From Flaccisagitta enflata (Eukaryota > Chaetognatha > Sagittoidea > Aphragmophora), in assembly GCA_965153355.1 (NCBI GenBank), contig OZ231127.1, forward strand, positions 12,090,001 to 12,154,000: DNA of 64,000 bases, given 5' to 3'. A program made the position numbers and the translations under genes. Shown one piece after another: positions 53,218 through 64,000 of the stretch (position 1 is its first letter; the number at the start of each line of letters is the position of its first letter). Below the pieces are notes generated by a model. That model did not search any database and was not told the DNA's origin. It saw nothing but the letters and a program-made list of their open reading frames with translations.

Positions 53218-53344
53218 ACGCGACTCTTCACCTTGCCGTGTCGGTCGGTAAGTTCGTCCGTCACATTTTTGAATTCCGGGTGGTTTTGCAATACTGCCCC
53301 TGCCCAACCGTCTGCGACTGTCTCGCCGTGTATCCGGCCTGGTT
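53218..53344 (+). mobile_element. HINE-like element, A/C hybrid start
   Basis: After T5: AGTCGCGGACACGCGAC (perfect GTCGCG stem with an A-type GGAC loop side), CTCTTCACC, and a short GTCGGTCGG core. Then come CTGCCCCTGCCCAACCG, mate GTCTGCGAC (one mismatch), GCCGTGTATCCGGCC and a decayed TGGTT. Confidence 0.87.
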
Positions 53345-53469
53345 CTTGTCTCCAGTCAATCGATGCTTTTGTTTGTTGTCACGTAACTTTGGTTACGCCA
53401 TTCAGAAAATCGGGATGGTCCTTGTAATCTCGACAGTTGATATTCAAAGACATTTTTTTAACTATTTTT

Positions 53470-53609
53470 AGATGCGTCATCGCATCTCTATAAGAGGGTC
53501 TGTCCGTCCGTCGGTCCATCCGTCGGTCCATCCGATCCGTCTTTCCCATCAGCCTCTTCTAACTTTCATTTGTCAGATGACCCCTCTAGTTGCCCGATCG
53601 GGCTTGTTT
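53470..53609 (+). mobile_element. HINE-like element, subfamily D
   Basis: After T5: AGATGCGTCATCGCATC (stem GATGCG-CGCATC), CTCTATAAGAGGGTCTGTCC and GTCGGTCCATCCGTCGG. The far end reads GATCGGGCTTGTT. No clear mate. 53547-53640 is partly repeated at 53697-53790 (CCCATCAGC, AACTTTCATTTGTCA, CCCCTC). Confidence 0.7.
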
Positions 53610-53859
53610 TCAGCTTTGGCCCATTGATGAGATCTAAACGATTTAGAACTGCTATGTAAGTACAATTAAACGCCCATGGCAGATCCATAAACTTTTTCCC
53701 ATCAGCTTCTCAAACTTTCATTTGTCAAAGTCCCCTCCACCGAGGCACAAATCACTCTTTTCAGCTCTGGCCTCAAATGCGGCCTCAAAGACACTAAGTC
53801 TGGCATCTAAGACCTCAAAAAAGGCCCATTGGTCATCAAACGGAAAACGGAAGCTGGAG

Positions 53860-53990
53860 AAAATTGCCCTATGTGGAATCGTAGGTCATTGGCCCTTCCG
53901 GGGCCGCTGTTCCTCTCACCGTCTCATCCTTACATACACCAACATAGGGGCATCGGGTACCGCTGACCATGTAACGCTTTAACTACTTTC
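53860..53990 (-). mobile_element. Fold-back family F, end fragment
   Basis: GTAGGTCATTGGCCCTTCCG, GGGCCGCTGTTCC, then the terminal module GGGTACCGCTGACCATGTAA and CGCTTTAACTAC. It abuts the next copy. Confidence 0.75.
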
Positions 53991-53995
53991 TTCTC

Positions 53996-54435
53996 CTCCT
54001 TTTGGCAGCCCGAAGGTCGATGACCTATCTTCATAGGATTTTCTCCTTCTTCTCCTTCCTTCTTCCATACCCCCTCCCCCAGCCTCGAGGCCCATATCTC
54101 CGCCTCAGAGGCCCATATCAACCTCAAGGCCCAAATCCTAGTCTTGAGGCCCAAATCCTAACCTCAGGCCTAAATCCCACCCCAAGGCCCAAATTCCAGC
54201 CTCAAGGATTTAGGCCAAGACTGGTTTGGGCCTCCAGGTAGGATATGGGCCTTGAGGCTGAGATATGGGGAGGGGGTGCGGAGGAGAAGGAGGAGAAGAA
54301 GAAGAAGAAAATCCCATAAGTGTGAAAATATAGGTCATCGGCCCCTTCGAGAACGCTGCCCATAAGCCTCAACCACAACCTACTTAAGCAGGGCACGGGT
54401 ACCGCTGACCATTAACGCTTTTGCGACTATTCTCC
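53996..54435. mobile_element. Fold-back family F, copy with right terminus
   Basis: Left arm GGCAGCCCGAAGGTCGATGA, CCTATCTTC. Right arm TATAGGTCATCGGCCCCTTC, GAGAACGCTGCCC. Then the terminal module CAGGGCACGGGTACCGCTGA, CCATTAACGCTTTTGCGACT. The interior is GGCCCAAATCCTA units inverted about the centre. No coding. Confidence 0.88.
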
Positions 54436-54632
54436 TTCCTCTGCCGAGACCTACCGAGATTCTCTTAGGCCTGCCAACAAGCGGCGTTGCCCGCTGCCCC
54501 AGAATCAAGAGGTCTGCAGCTGACATGGCGAGTCAGGTTGTCAAAGACAAAGGATCTCTCTCTTTCTTTTTTTTAGCCAGTAACATTTGTCTAGGTAACA
54601 TCAAAAAACTTCAATTCTGAATTTCACTTTTT

Positions 54633-54838
54633 AGTCGCGTGCTACGCGACTCTACAACCCGCTTTGTCGGTCCGTCGGTCCGTCTGTTGGTTAGTCGGTC
54701 CATCCGTCGGTCCGTCCGTCCGTCACACTAACTTTTTTGGGGGTTTTGCGGTTTTTGGCCTCACTGCTCCTGCCCAAATGATCTGGTGACCTCAATTACA
54801 GCCCCTGCCCACCTGCACGCGACTGGGGTAGCCTTGTT
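54633..54838 (+). mobile_element. HINE-like element, subfamily C (reference copy)
   Basis: After T5: AGTCGCGTGCTACGCGAC, CTCTACAACCCGCTTTGTCG and a long GTCC/GTCG/GTTG core. Then come TCACACTAACTTTTTTGGGG, CACTGCTCCTGCCCAAATGA, mate GCACGCGAC, TGGGGTAG and CCTTGTT. The opening arm GTCGCGTGC and the mate are exact complements. Confidence 0.93.
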
Positions 54839-54854
54839 ACCCAAATCCTCCTAT

Positions 54855-54858
<4 letters not shown>

Positions 54859-54926
<68 letters not shown>

Positions 54927-55134
54927 CGACACACAGACCGAAAGAAAGAGAGAGACCAACAGACAGACAGTCAGATAAACAGACAGACAGTCACAGACAG
55001 ACAGGAAGATGGACAGATTGACAGACAGAGAGACAGACAGGCTGACAGACAGACAGATGGACAGACGGACAGACTGACAGACAGACAGACAGACAGACAG
55101 ACAAAAAGACAGACAGACAGACAGACAGACAGAC
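54859..55134 (+). repeat. (GA)n grading into (GACA)n
   Basis: GA to 54920, then 210 bases of GACAGACA with CGAC, TGAC and GGAC variants. It starts 20 bases after a HINE-like element. Confidence 0.97.
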
Positions 55135-55404
55135 CGTTTAGATTGTTGAAGAGTTTAAATCTTTCGAGATCGCGATTCTGTATCGAGTGAAAGAAGAATA
55201 GAAGAAACGGAACGAAGGAGATTCCTTCTTCCTTCTCTTCTTCTTCTTCCCCTTTTCTTCTTCCTCTTCCGCTTCTCTAACAATGATAAAAACGATGATA
55301 AAAACGATGACCAGGAAACAAAATCGACAGTTCATGGTTAACCATAATTGACCATGATAACACAGCCAGCGGCAAGCGGCAGTAGTCTTCGATCATCAAA
55401 ACCT

Positions 55405-55600
55405 AATGAAGAAAGAGAAGAAGAAGAAGAAGAAGAAAAAGAAAAAGAAAAAGAAAAAGAAAAAGAAAAAAGAAGAGGAAAGAAAAAGAAAAAGAAAAAG
55501 AAAAGAAAGAGAAAAAGAAAAGAAAAGAAAAGAAAAGAAAAAGAAAAAGAAAAAGAAAAGAAAAAGGAAAACAAAACCAACGAAAAAAAAACAATAAAAA

Positions 55601-55638
<38 letters not shown>

Positions 55639-55770
55639 AAAAAAAAAAAAAAAAAAAAAAACAATGAAAACAAAAACAAGTCAAACCCGTAAAACAAAAA
55701 AAAAACAACAAAAACAAAAATAAGAGCGGCAAATACAAACATGACAGTAACCGCAAAAACAACTTTGACA
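55405..55770 (+). repeat. A-rich (GAAAAA)n and poly-A array
   Basis: GAAGAA, then GAAAAA and GAAAAG units, a near-pure A stretch at 55596-55662, then AACAAAAAC units. Confidence 0.96.
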
Positions 55771-55796
55771 ATTGCAACAACAAAAACAACAACAAA

Positions 55797-56010
55797 AACA
55801 GGCCTCAGGCCTGAAATCTACCCTCTCAGGCCTGAAATCTGCTTTCTTAAGTCTGCGATCTACCGTTTCAAAACTGAAATCAGCCCTCTCTGGTTTCTCA
55901 GGCATCAATTTAGCCCTCAGGCAACAAATCTGCTATCCAAGGCCTCAAATCAGCCATTTCAGGCTACCAATCTACCCTCACAAGCTTCAACTGAGCTGTC
56001 TCAGGACAAT
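55797..56010 (+). repeat. Degenerate repeat (CAGGCCTGAAATCTACCCTC)
   Basis: About nine units of roughly 22-25 bases with GGCCT-AAATC and CCCTCTCAGG words. Resembles family F interior units but has no terminal modules. Confidence 0.65.
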
Positions 56011-56065
56011 CAGACGGATGGACTTGTCTGCTGCCCTGCTTCCCCTCACTCCTATTCACATTTCA

Positions 56066-56221
56066 CAATCATGCGGATACACGGCCATCAGTTGCGGACA
56101 GGTGGGCAGGGGCAGAAATGCGCGTTTTCCCACTTTTTAACTCGATCATCACGGACCGACGGACCAACGGACGGACGGACCGACGGACAAAGCCTCTTAT
56201 AGAGTTGCGTGTCCGCAACTA
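56066..56221 (-). mobile_element. HINE-like element, subfamily A
   Basis: Minus strand: T6, AGTTGCGGACACGCAAC, CTCTATAAGAGGCTTTGTCC, a (GTCG)(GTCC)n core, GATGATCGAGTT, AAAACGCGCATTTCTGCC, CTGTCCGCAAC (mate exact) and GGCCGTGTATCC. The final CTTGTT is replaced. Confidence 0.88.
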
Positions 56222-56424
56222 AAAAATGTATTTTAGCAAAATGGTCCTTCACTTTAACTGGCTCTAGCTCTTAAACGGTTAAAGTTACAGACCTGGGATT
56301 GGTCTAGAATGAAAGATCTTTTTAAAAATCTTGAAAATCAATTTGACTGCTAAATATTTGTAGAACTTTTTGATTCTGCTTTGTTTTTAAATTCGCGTTG
56401 TAAAGGCATTTCATCATCGACGGT

Positions 56425-56640
56425 AGAAAGGAATGAAAGGAAGAAAGAAAGAATGAAAGAATGGAAGAATGAAAGAATGAAAGAATGAAAGAATGAAAGA
56501 ATGGAAGAATGGAAGAATGGAAGAATGAAAGAATGAAAGAATGGAAGAATGGAAGAATGGAAGAATGGAAGAATGGAAGACTGGAAGACTGGAAGACTGG
56601 AAGACTGGAAGAATGGAAGAAAGGAAGAATGAAAGAAATG
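56425..56640 (+). repeat. 8-bp repeat (GAATGAAA/GAATGGAA/GACTGGAA)
   Basis: About 26 octamers in homogeneous blocks by variant. Phe-His-Ser frames on the minus strand are artefacts. Confidence 0.95.
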
Positions 56641-56712
56641 AACTCGAAATTAAAGATATACATTCAAATAACGTTTTAACGAAAGCGCTTGTAACAGAAT
56701 AAAAAATGAAAA

Positions 56713-56913
56713 TCAAGTCCCTGCAAAGATTTTTTTTTTATGTTGGCTATGGAAGGACGATATGGATTCAAACAAAGCCAAGATGAAGTTAAAACTATCC
56801 TCAGCGATCAATCGATAATAGAGAATCCCTGGCATGAACTGAGTTGGCTCATGGTCAATCAGATCTGCAATTGATCCAATGTCACAGCTGATTTCGCGAT
56901 TATCGTTCATCAT
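56713..56913 (-). CDS. Possible coding fragment, unrecognised
   Basis: A 66-codon frame (ISCDIGSIADLIDHEPTQFM then PGILYYRLIAEDSFNFILAL) of balanced composition, unlike the repeat translations around it. I recognise no family. It has no visible splice sites that I can defend and no neighbouring exon. The adjoining minus-strand frame 56900-57277 is dominated by a GGA-repeat (poly-Ser) segment. It may be chance. Confidence 0.15.
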   Translation of the reverse strand: MMNDNREISCDIGSIADLIDHEPTQFMPGILYYRLIAEDSFNFILALFESISSFHSQHKKKIFAGT

Positions 56914-57636
56914 AGATGATCGATGAAGCGAAGGCGATTGTCATGAACTCATGGGCTTTATGAGTACACTGCCTTCGAACACCTCCAAATGTGTTTAGCA
57001 CCCCATGAATACACCGTTTCGCGTAACAGCGAGTGGTTGGATACTTTTCGAGTGGTCGTCGTCGACTTTCGCGCGCTCGAACAATCACGAGAAAGTCTTT
57101 GGAGGAGAAGCTCCATAAGTGCCATGAAGAGGAGGAGGTGGAGGAGGAGGAGGAGGTGGAGGAGGAGGCAGGAGCCAAACGGACATTTTTTCTCTTCCTT
57201 CCTAAATCTGCCTCCTGAGCTTCCTTCAAGTGCTTTCTTATTCCGCATCTTTTCCTCCCTTCAACATTCGAAACCATTACATTCTTTCTCTTTTGCTTTT
57301 TACATCCATCATGCTGGTTTAACTGTTCTTATTGCTGTTCGTCTGTCTATTCGTCTGTCTTTCTCCAATGTTCGCAATCACTACATTCTTTCTCTTGTTC
57401 TCTTTCTCTTTTTACATTAATCATGCTGGTTTGACTGTTCAGATTGCCGTCCCTCTGTCTGTTTTCGGATGTATGTTACTGTCTCTGGTCAACCATTACC
57501 TTATTAGCTCTTTTCGTTTTTCTTTCTCTTTATAAATGCTGTTCATATCGCTGGCCGTCGGTCTGTCACTGTCTGTTAGTCTCTGTCTGTATGTGTGCCG
57601 ACCTCTGTCATGTCCGTCTCATAGTTTGTCTGTCAG

Positions 57637-57640
<4 letters not shown>
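56914..57640. other. No recognised gene; (GGA)n patch and local duplication
   Basis: (GAGGAG)n at 57125-57172. From 57265 to 57540 a unit with CATTACATTCTTTCTCTT, CATCATGCTGGTTTAACTGT and GCTGTTCGTCTGTCT recurs two to three times about 105-130 bases apart. Confidence 0.55.
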
Positions 57641-57694
<54 letters not shown>

Positions 57695-57768
57695 GCGCTC
57701 TCCTCCAACGGGAAGGAAAAGAAAGAATAGAATGAATCTTGATTTGTTATTTGTTCGTCCGCAGTTTT

Positions 57769-57840
<72 letters not shown>

Positions 57841-57904
57841 TCCTTCTATCTCTTTCTCTTTCTTTCTATCTTTCTTTCCATCTTTCTTTCTTACTCTCTT
57901 TTTT

Positions 57905-57967
<63 letters not shown>

Positions 57968-58042
57968 CTCTCTCTTTCTCTTTCTTTCAATCTTTCTTTC
58001 CATCTTTCTTTCTTACTCTCTTTTTTTCTTTCTTTCTTACTC

Positions 58043-58102
<60 letters not shown>

Positions 58103-58274
58103 TTTTTCTTTCTTTCTTCCTTTCTTTCTGTCTTTTTATCTTTCTTTCTTTCTTTCCATCTTTCTTTCTTACTCTCTTTATTTCTTACTTTCTTTCTTTC
58201 TTTCTCTCTCCCTCTCTTTCTTTCTCTCTTACTCTCTGTCTTTCTTTCTTTATTTCTTTCATTCTTTCTTATTC

Positions 58275-58326
<52 letters not shown>

Positions 58327-58345
58327 TTTTATTTCTATCTTTCTT
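57641..58345 (+). repeat. (TC)n and (TTTC)n polypyrimidine arrays
   Basis: TC 57641-57691, then TTTC from 57767 to 58345. The phrase CCATCTTTCTTTCTTACTC recurs near 57878, 57991 and 58155, marking internal duplications of about 113-165 bases. Confidence 0.97.
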
Positions 58346-59850
<1,505 letters not shown>

Positions 59851-60684
59851 TGAAAGAATGAAAAAAGAAAGAAAAAAAAACAAAAAAAAAAGAAAAAAAA
59901 AGAGAGAGAGTGATAGCCCGCAGATAGGTGAGCTTTGTTGACAAAAAAGCGAACGAAATCCCTGCCAGTGAGTTCAAAGTCCAGACTTTTAACTCCATAG
60001 ATCCCAGACCTATTTTCTCCTTCTTCCGTCGTGTTGGACGCTGTTAGCCTGTGACTTCCCCCTCCCCATTCCCCTTCCCCCCCCCCCCTTCTCGCCCGCC
60101 AATAAAAACATATTTCTCCATTCCCACAACAACGATAACGGCGGGCTTTCCCTTTCCTTCTTGTTGCTCGCCCGCCTTCCGACTCGGCTCCGCGCCTTTC
60201 CACAAACCCTGCGACGATCATATTCACCCTGGTCACTTCCAAGATAGAGCATTTGTTTTTAAGGCATCGTCTATATCATTTCATGCATGTGAAAGCTGTA
60301 TTCGGTTGTCCAAGCATATTCCGATAAATCGCGCAAATTACCTCAAAATAACAAAAAAATACCAATAAATATCGGTAAATTGATCCTTTCTTGGAGTGGC
60401 AGCCTCACTTAGTCATCCCCCTAATCAACCTCTTCTCCCCCCCCCCCCCACTTGATCGTATTTCCTCTGTTGGCTCTTTGTCCCCGCCTTTTGCCATCCC
60501 TCTCCGGTCCCAGTGAGTCGTTGGTTCCGCTGGCCTTCTCTTCCCCACTGCCTCAAGTTGGCCTCCCCGTTGGTATAATGGCCTGAAAACTTTGAAAAGC
60601 ATCGTTATGTTTGGAAATGGGTTTTTTCTCGCCTCTCATTTTTCCAATCGGCAGCGAGGGTAGAAATTCGGAGACCCAGCAATG
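59851..60684. other. No recognised gene; C runs
   Basis: C-rich 60055-60090 and 60435-60450 (C9-C10 runs). Short frames without domains. Confidence 0.5.
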
Positions 60685-60998
60685 AGTCCGTTTCTTGTCA
60701 CAGATAACCGCGTTTTAAATGGGCCACCCGATCGCTCGCTACGTTCATTCGCTCACTAGGCTCACCACGCTTACTCGCTCACTCGCTCCACAGCACTCAG
60801 CGTTGCTGAGTCAGCAGCGCTACACTCACTCATACCCCAGCGCTCCGTTGCGCTTTGCTCACTTGCTACATTCATGGGCTTGCTCACTCACTTAACTTGC
60901 TCCGTTGTGGAACGGTTAGAATTCATGAATATGTGTTCACACTGAAACCATGTTTGATGGAAACAATTGCGTTTGTTGTTGTCACTGGAAACACGCCC
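60685..60998 (+). mobile_element. PIF/Harbinger-like MITE, 314-bp copy
   Basis: Left end GAGTCCGTTTCTTGTCACAG, interior CGATCGCTCGCTACGTTCAT, right end GTCACTGGAAACACGCCC. AAT lies on both sides (left end decayed from GGGCGTG). Longest intact interior of the family. Confidence 0.82.
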
Positions 60999-61234
60999 AA
61001 TGTCAAATCCGCATCCACCATCCTATATGCTTGTCTATGCGAAATCTCTACTTCTTTGCTTCTTAACTTCTTTGCCCCATTTCTTCTTGGGTTCTTTGCT
61101 TGTCTCTGCTTTTTGCACAACTTCCGAGCCCCAGTTTCAACCTCCTCTGTCTTCTCTGTTTACTGACTTTATATGTAAACCATTCTAGACATATCGTCTG
61201 AAGTTCCGGGACCAAGGACCAAGTCCAATGCGCT

Positions 61235-61380
61235 AGAAAGAGAAAATTCCCCTTATGAATAAGAACATGGGTCATCGAACCCTTTGGGGCCGCTGCCCTA
61301 CTCCCTCCCTCAACATTAATCACAACCTTCTTAGGCAGGGCAAGGGTACCGCTGACCATCTAACGCTTTGGCGACTAATA
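61235..61380 (-). mobile_element. Fold-back family F, terminal half only
   Basis: GGGTCATCGAACCC, TTTGGGGCCGCTGCCC, then GGCAGGGCAAGGGTACCGCT, GACCATCTAACGCTTTGGCG and ACTA. The other arm is missing. Confidence 0.82.
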
Positions 61381-61782
61381 TAGTTTTGCTCTAGGTGAAG
61401 CATGATGCAGTTCAAATTTTTGTCAATTTGTCATACATCTGTTATATCCTCCTTGGCTCTATTCCCATCTCTAACCCACCTCTCCCTTAACTCAATCTTT
61501 CTCCGACACAACCACTTTTCTCACCCAATACCATCATCCTCCCTTCTTGATTTAATCCCCACATTTCACCTCCCCTCATTCGTTGTACTCACATCATTTT
61601 GTTCCTGAGACCAAAACACATTTTTTACGACATGATTCTTTTTTATTGGCTATAAATATCACGTGAAATGTCGTTTTGAAACTGAGACTTAGCTTTCAGT
61701 ACAAAGATGAAAAAACATCTCGGTTATGATGACTTTCAAAAGCTGTCTATATGGAGGTGTCACTGTATTTCTGAACTGAACA
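61381..61782. other. No recognised feature
   Basis: Mixed sequence left of the palindrome. A 68-codon frame has no domain. Confidence 0.5.
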
Positions 61783-62126
61783 ATAGGGTGACTGAAAATA
61801 TGGTCATATTTGAATCTGGTCTCCCTCGCGGGAGAAAAGATACCATTTCCATCACAGATGATAACCCTAAAATCTGGTGGCAATCAAATGAAGTTTACTC
61901 ATGGCCGCAACCCCCCCCCCCCTCATTTCTCATAGAAAATGTACAGGAAGGATTTTGGCCTCTGCAGCTTCCTATCTTTTTTAATGGGAATGAGGTGGGG
62001 TTGCAGCCATGAGTTAACTTTGTCTGATCATCTCCAGATTTTAGAGTTATCATCTATGATGGAAATGGTCACATTTCTCCCGCAAGGAAGACGAGATTCG
62101 GATTTGACCATATTTTTAGTCACCCT
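61783..62126. mobile_element. Near-complete palindrome with 8-bp flanking repeat
   Basis: Arms 61785-61950 and 61968-62126 pair almost throughout. Left reads AGGGTGACTGAAAATATGGT, GCGGGAGAAA, CCATTTCCATCACAGATGAT, CTAAAATCTGG and ACTCATGGCCGCAACCCC; the right is the complement with scattered changes. The loop is only about 17 bases. The direct repeat ACTGAACA flanks it at 61775-61782 and 62127-62134. The two short frames here are by-products. Confidence 0.88.
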
Positions 62127-62134
62127 ACTGAACA

Positions 62135-62692
62135 AGGCTGTAGATGATGCCAAGATGATTTTTTTATGGGACAACTAAGGACGGAGATACGGAGACATGG
62201 AGAGACGGAAACTTAGAGAGATGAGAGACAGACAGACGGAGAGGCGGACACTGCCTTTCTTAACAGCCTTTGTTACCAGTAAGCTGAGACGCGAAAGCGG
62301 TCGATTTTCATGCCGCTACCATTTGGGGGTGAATACATAAGACAGAGAGACGGAGACTTGGAGAGATGGAGAGACATAGAGACGGAGGACGAACGCTGCC
62401 TTTATTACTAGCAAGTTGATACGCTTCCAGATCCCTGCCAGCAAAAAAAAAATGTTGGTTAAAAAGCTTTCGCCTCCATTTCTTTCGCTTCCCCCCCCCC
62501 CCCCCCGTTTCCCTTTCACGTCCTATCTAGTCAATCCAATTTGTCCGTTTGTTCTGTTGACAGAAAAGTGACTGATTGCCATTTTTACTTTCAAACTACT
62601 CTGCTATTGTCGCCGTTTATTTAATCAGCGAGAAAGCTGATTGCCACTCTTACTTTCAAATCAATCTGCGATTGTCGTCGTTTCATAAGCAA
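62135..62692. other. No gene; hAT-MITE scraps and a C run
   Basis: AAGCGGTCGATTTTCATGCC (62296) and CGCTTCCAGATCCCTG (62418) resemble ends of the 52580 MITE family. GGAGAGATGGAGAGAC-type repeats (62175-62245 and 62345-62385) and a C14 run near 62492. Confidence 0.5.
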
Positions 62693-62952
62693 GGGCGCGT
62701 TTCTAGTCACAGACAATCGCGTTTTTAACGGGCCACTCGGTTGCTCGCTACGTTCGTCCGCTCGTACCTCTTACTCCACTCACTCGCTCTGCCTAGCCAC
62801 GCTCACTTTGCTTGCTCACTACATTCACGGGCTCATTCACTCACTTTGCCCACTCCCTTGTGCGACGGTTGAAATTCCTGAAAATGTGTTCACGCTGAAG
62901 ACGCGTTTAATGGGAACAAACGCGTATGTTGTCGTCACTAGAAACACGCCCC
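62693..62952 (+). mobile_element. PIF/Harbinger-like MITE with CAA duplication
   Basis: GGGCGCGTTTCTAGTCACAG at left and GTCACTAGAAACACGCCC at right. The interior has GACAATCGCG, CTCGCTACGTTCGTCCGCTC and GTGTTCACGCTGAAGACGCG. CAA flanks both sides. One of the best-preserved copies. Confidence 0.9.
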
Positions 62953-63174
62953 AAAAAGTATGAAACATAACAGACCATCGCGTGACGGAACGCCAATATT
63001 TAATATGTCGGAGACTCCTTACCCTCACGCAATATCTGAACCAGTCGTAATCGCACACACAAATACACTAACGCATGCGAGTACACGTGCAGGTGCGGCC
63101 TATGCAATAATCCTGTCTCGACCACACATGCAAAGACACTTACACGCGCAAACACACGCAATTCTGTGCCATAC

Positions 63175-63240
63175 AGTCAAACCCCGCTCTAACGGATTTC
63201 AAGGTGGCAAAAAAAAACGGACGCTATTTTTTGATCAAGG
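63175..63240 (+). mobile_element. Single pogo/Tigger-like end
   Basis: TA then CAGTCAAACCCCGCTCTAAC and GGA, close to the 46215 element. The matching opposite end is not in the window. Confidence 0.55.
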
Positions 63241-64000
63241 ATTACTCAGTACCTAAGAAATATAAACCCTTAAAATCCATAATGGTTTTAAAGAGCTTCA
63301 AAAAATCTTCCATTTGAGCTCCCACAGAACATTGTAGCTCCAAAACTTTAGAAGTTATGTTGCTTTAAAGATATCCACTCAGAAATCTAAAATTTGGTTT
63401 CAATTTTTTTAGAGTAACCAACTTTGAATTGAAATAACCATCCCAAAAACAAAATTGCACAACTTTTTGACGACTCTTGATTCGTTCATAGGAGGTAAAA
63501 CTATAAGAAATCAGTGAGCATTTTAAAGAGCTTCAAAAAATCTATCAATTGAGTGGTGTCAGAGCGTTGAAGCTCAAAAACTCTAGAAACTACAATGATA
63601 TAAAGTAAAAATGTCACTTCTGCTTACTACCAGAAAGAGCGTTTTCACATATCTCTTTGAACTGTACCTTTCACTTTCATTTAATCATAACTTCTAAACG
63701 GATTAACTTACAAATTTCTGCTTGGCGCCATTTTGAAGAAAATTTTCTAAATTTTTTTTTCCTCATGACTTTTTTAATTTTAGGTCAGTATTTACATTGA
63801 TACATAGGAAAAAGAGGAAAATTCTTATGATTGATTGATTGGTTCTGAGGGAAGTGGAGTTAATAACGTCATTTAGTTGTCATTTTAAAACAAAAAAATT
63901 TACAACATTCTGCTTGGTCTAGTTTTATTTTTGAATATCTTTTTAACGCTCACTGATTTTTTATAGTTAACTATACAGAGAGCAATTGGGTATGTGTTTA
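63241..64000. other. AT-rich end; arm-like repeat words
   Basis: GCTTCAAAAAATCTTCCATTTGAG (split at 63294) and a second GCTTCAAAAAATCTATCAAT (63531) show a degenerate unit repeated about 230 bases apart, plus AACTTCTAAACGGATT at 63690. These recall the arms of the 25350 family. No gene. Confidence 0.4.

Noticed and set aside
61707-62012. 101-codon frame
   Set aside because: It lies mostly in one arm of the palindrome and runs through the loop, with no domain. The palindrome explains the sequence.

Overview
This 64 kb window is eukaryotic, AT-rich and repeat-dominated, and I find no intact host gene in it. The two recognisable protein-coding stretches both come from transposons: the C-terminal part of a non-LTR retrotransposon reverse transcriptase (23257-24360, +) and the N-terminal part of a hAT transposase with a BED zinc finger (14796-15509, -). 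These fit an animal or a close relative, perhaps a marine invertebrate, but the sequence alone does not fix the species. Nearly all other long open frames are translations of microsatellites or of minisatellites whose period is a multiple of three.

Dispersed elements. (1) The most interesting family is a set of about 20 short elements (120-260 bp, one enlarged by nesting). Each starts with a small hairpin, carries a (GTCC/GTCG/GTCT)n core, repeats the complement of the first hairpin arm near its far end, and ends in ...CTTGTT. They sit after a run of T and make no target duplication. I call them HINE-like (Helentron-associated, DINE-1/mini-me type) subfamilies A, A2, B, C and D. (2) A MITE family with GGGCGTGTTTCTAGT inverted ends and 3-bp target duplications (PIF/Harbinger-like) has seven copies: 1887, 33555, 34157, 45609, 48927, 60685 and 62693. 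(3) A fold-back family has terminal GGTCAGCGGTACC modules and a GGGCAGCGGCCCC hairpin arm (36877, 46445, 53860, 53996, 61235). (4) hAT-type insertions with exact 8-bp target duplications lie at 8471-10417 and 52580-52715, and there is a palindrome with an 8-bp flanking repeat at 61783-62126. (5) TA-flanked elements lie at 22689-24739 (which holds the retrotransposon piece), 25350-26115, 46215-46387 and 49398-50008, and one end lies at 63175.

Layout. 0-8 kb: short-unit arrays, minisatellites, HINE-like copies and a satellite (6885-7700). 8.2-10.5 kb: a four-level nest of transposons. 10.5-22 kb: low-complexity arrays around the hAT pseudogene and an 800-bp (TTTC)n array. 22.7-27.5 kb: TA elements, the reverse transcriptase remnant and two minisatellites. 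28-36 kb: the longest purine arrays, a (CAA)n array and tandem MITEs. 36-48 kb: fold-back elements, (GA)n and (TTG)n arrays and two minisatellites. 48-64 kb: further MITEs, long (TC)n and (TTTC)n arrays and a near-perfect palindrome.

The elements do not form a pathway. Their value is as a record of insertion: several carry their own empty site, either in a flanking tandem array or in the opposite arm of a palindrome, so insertion points can be read directly.
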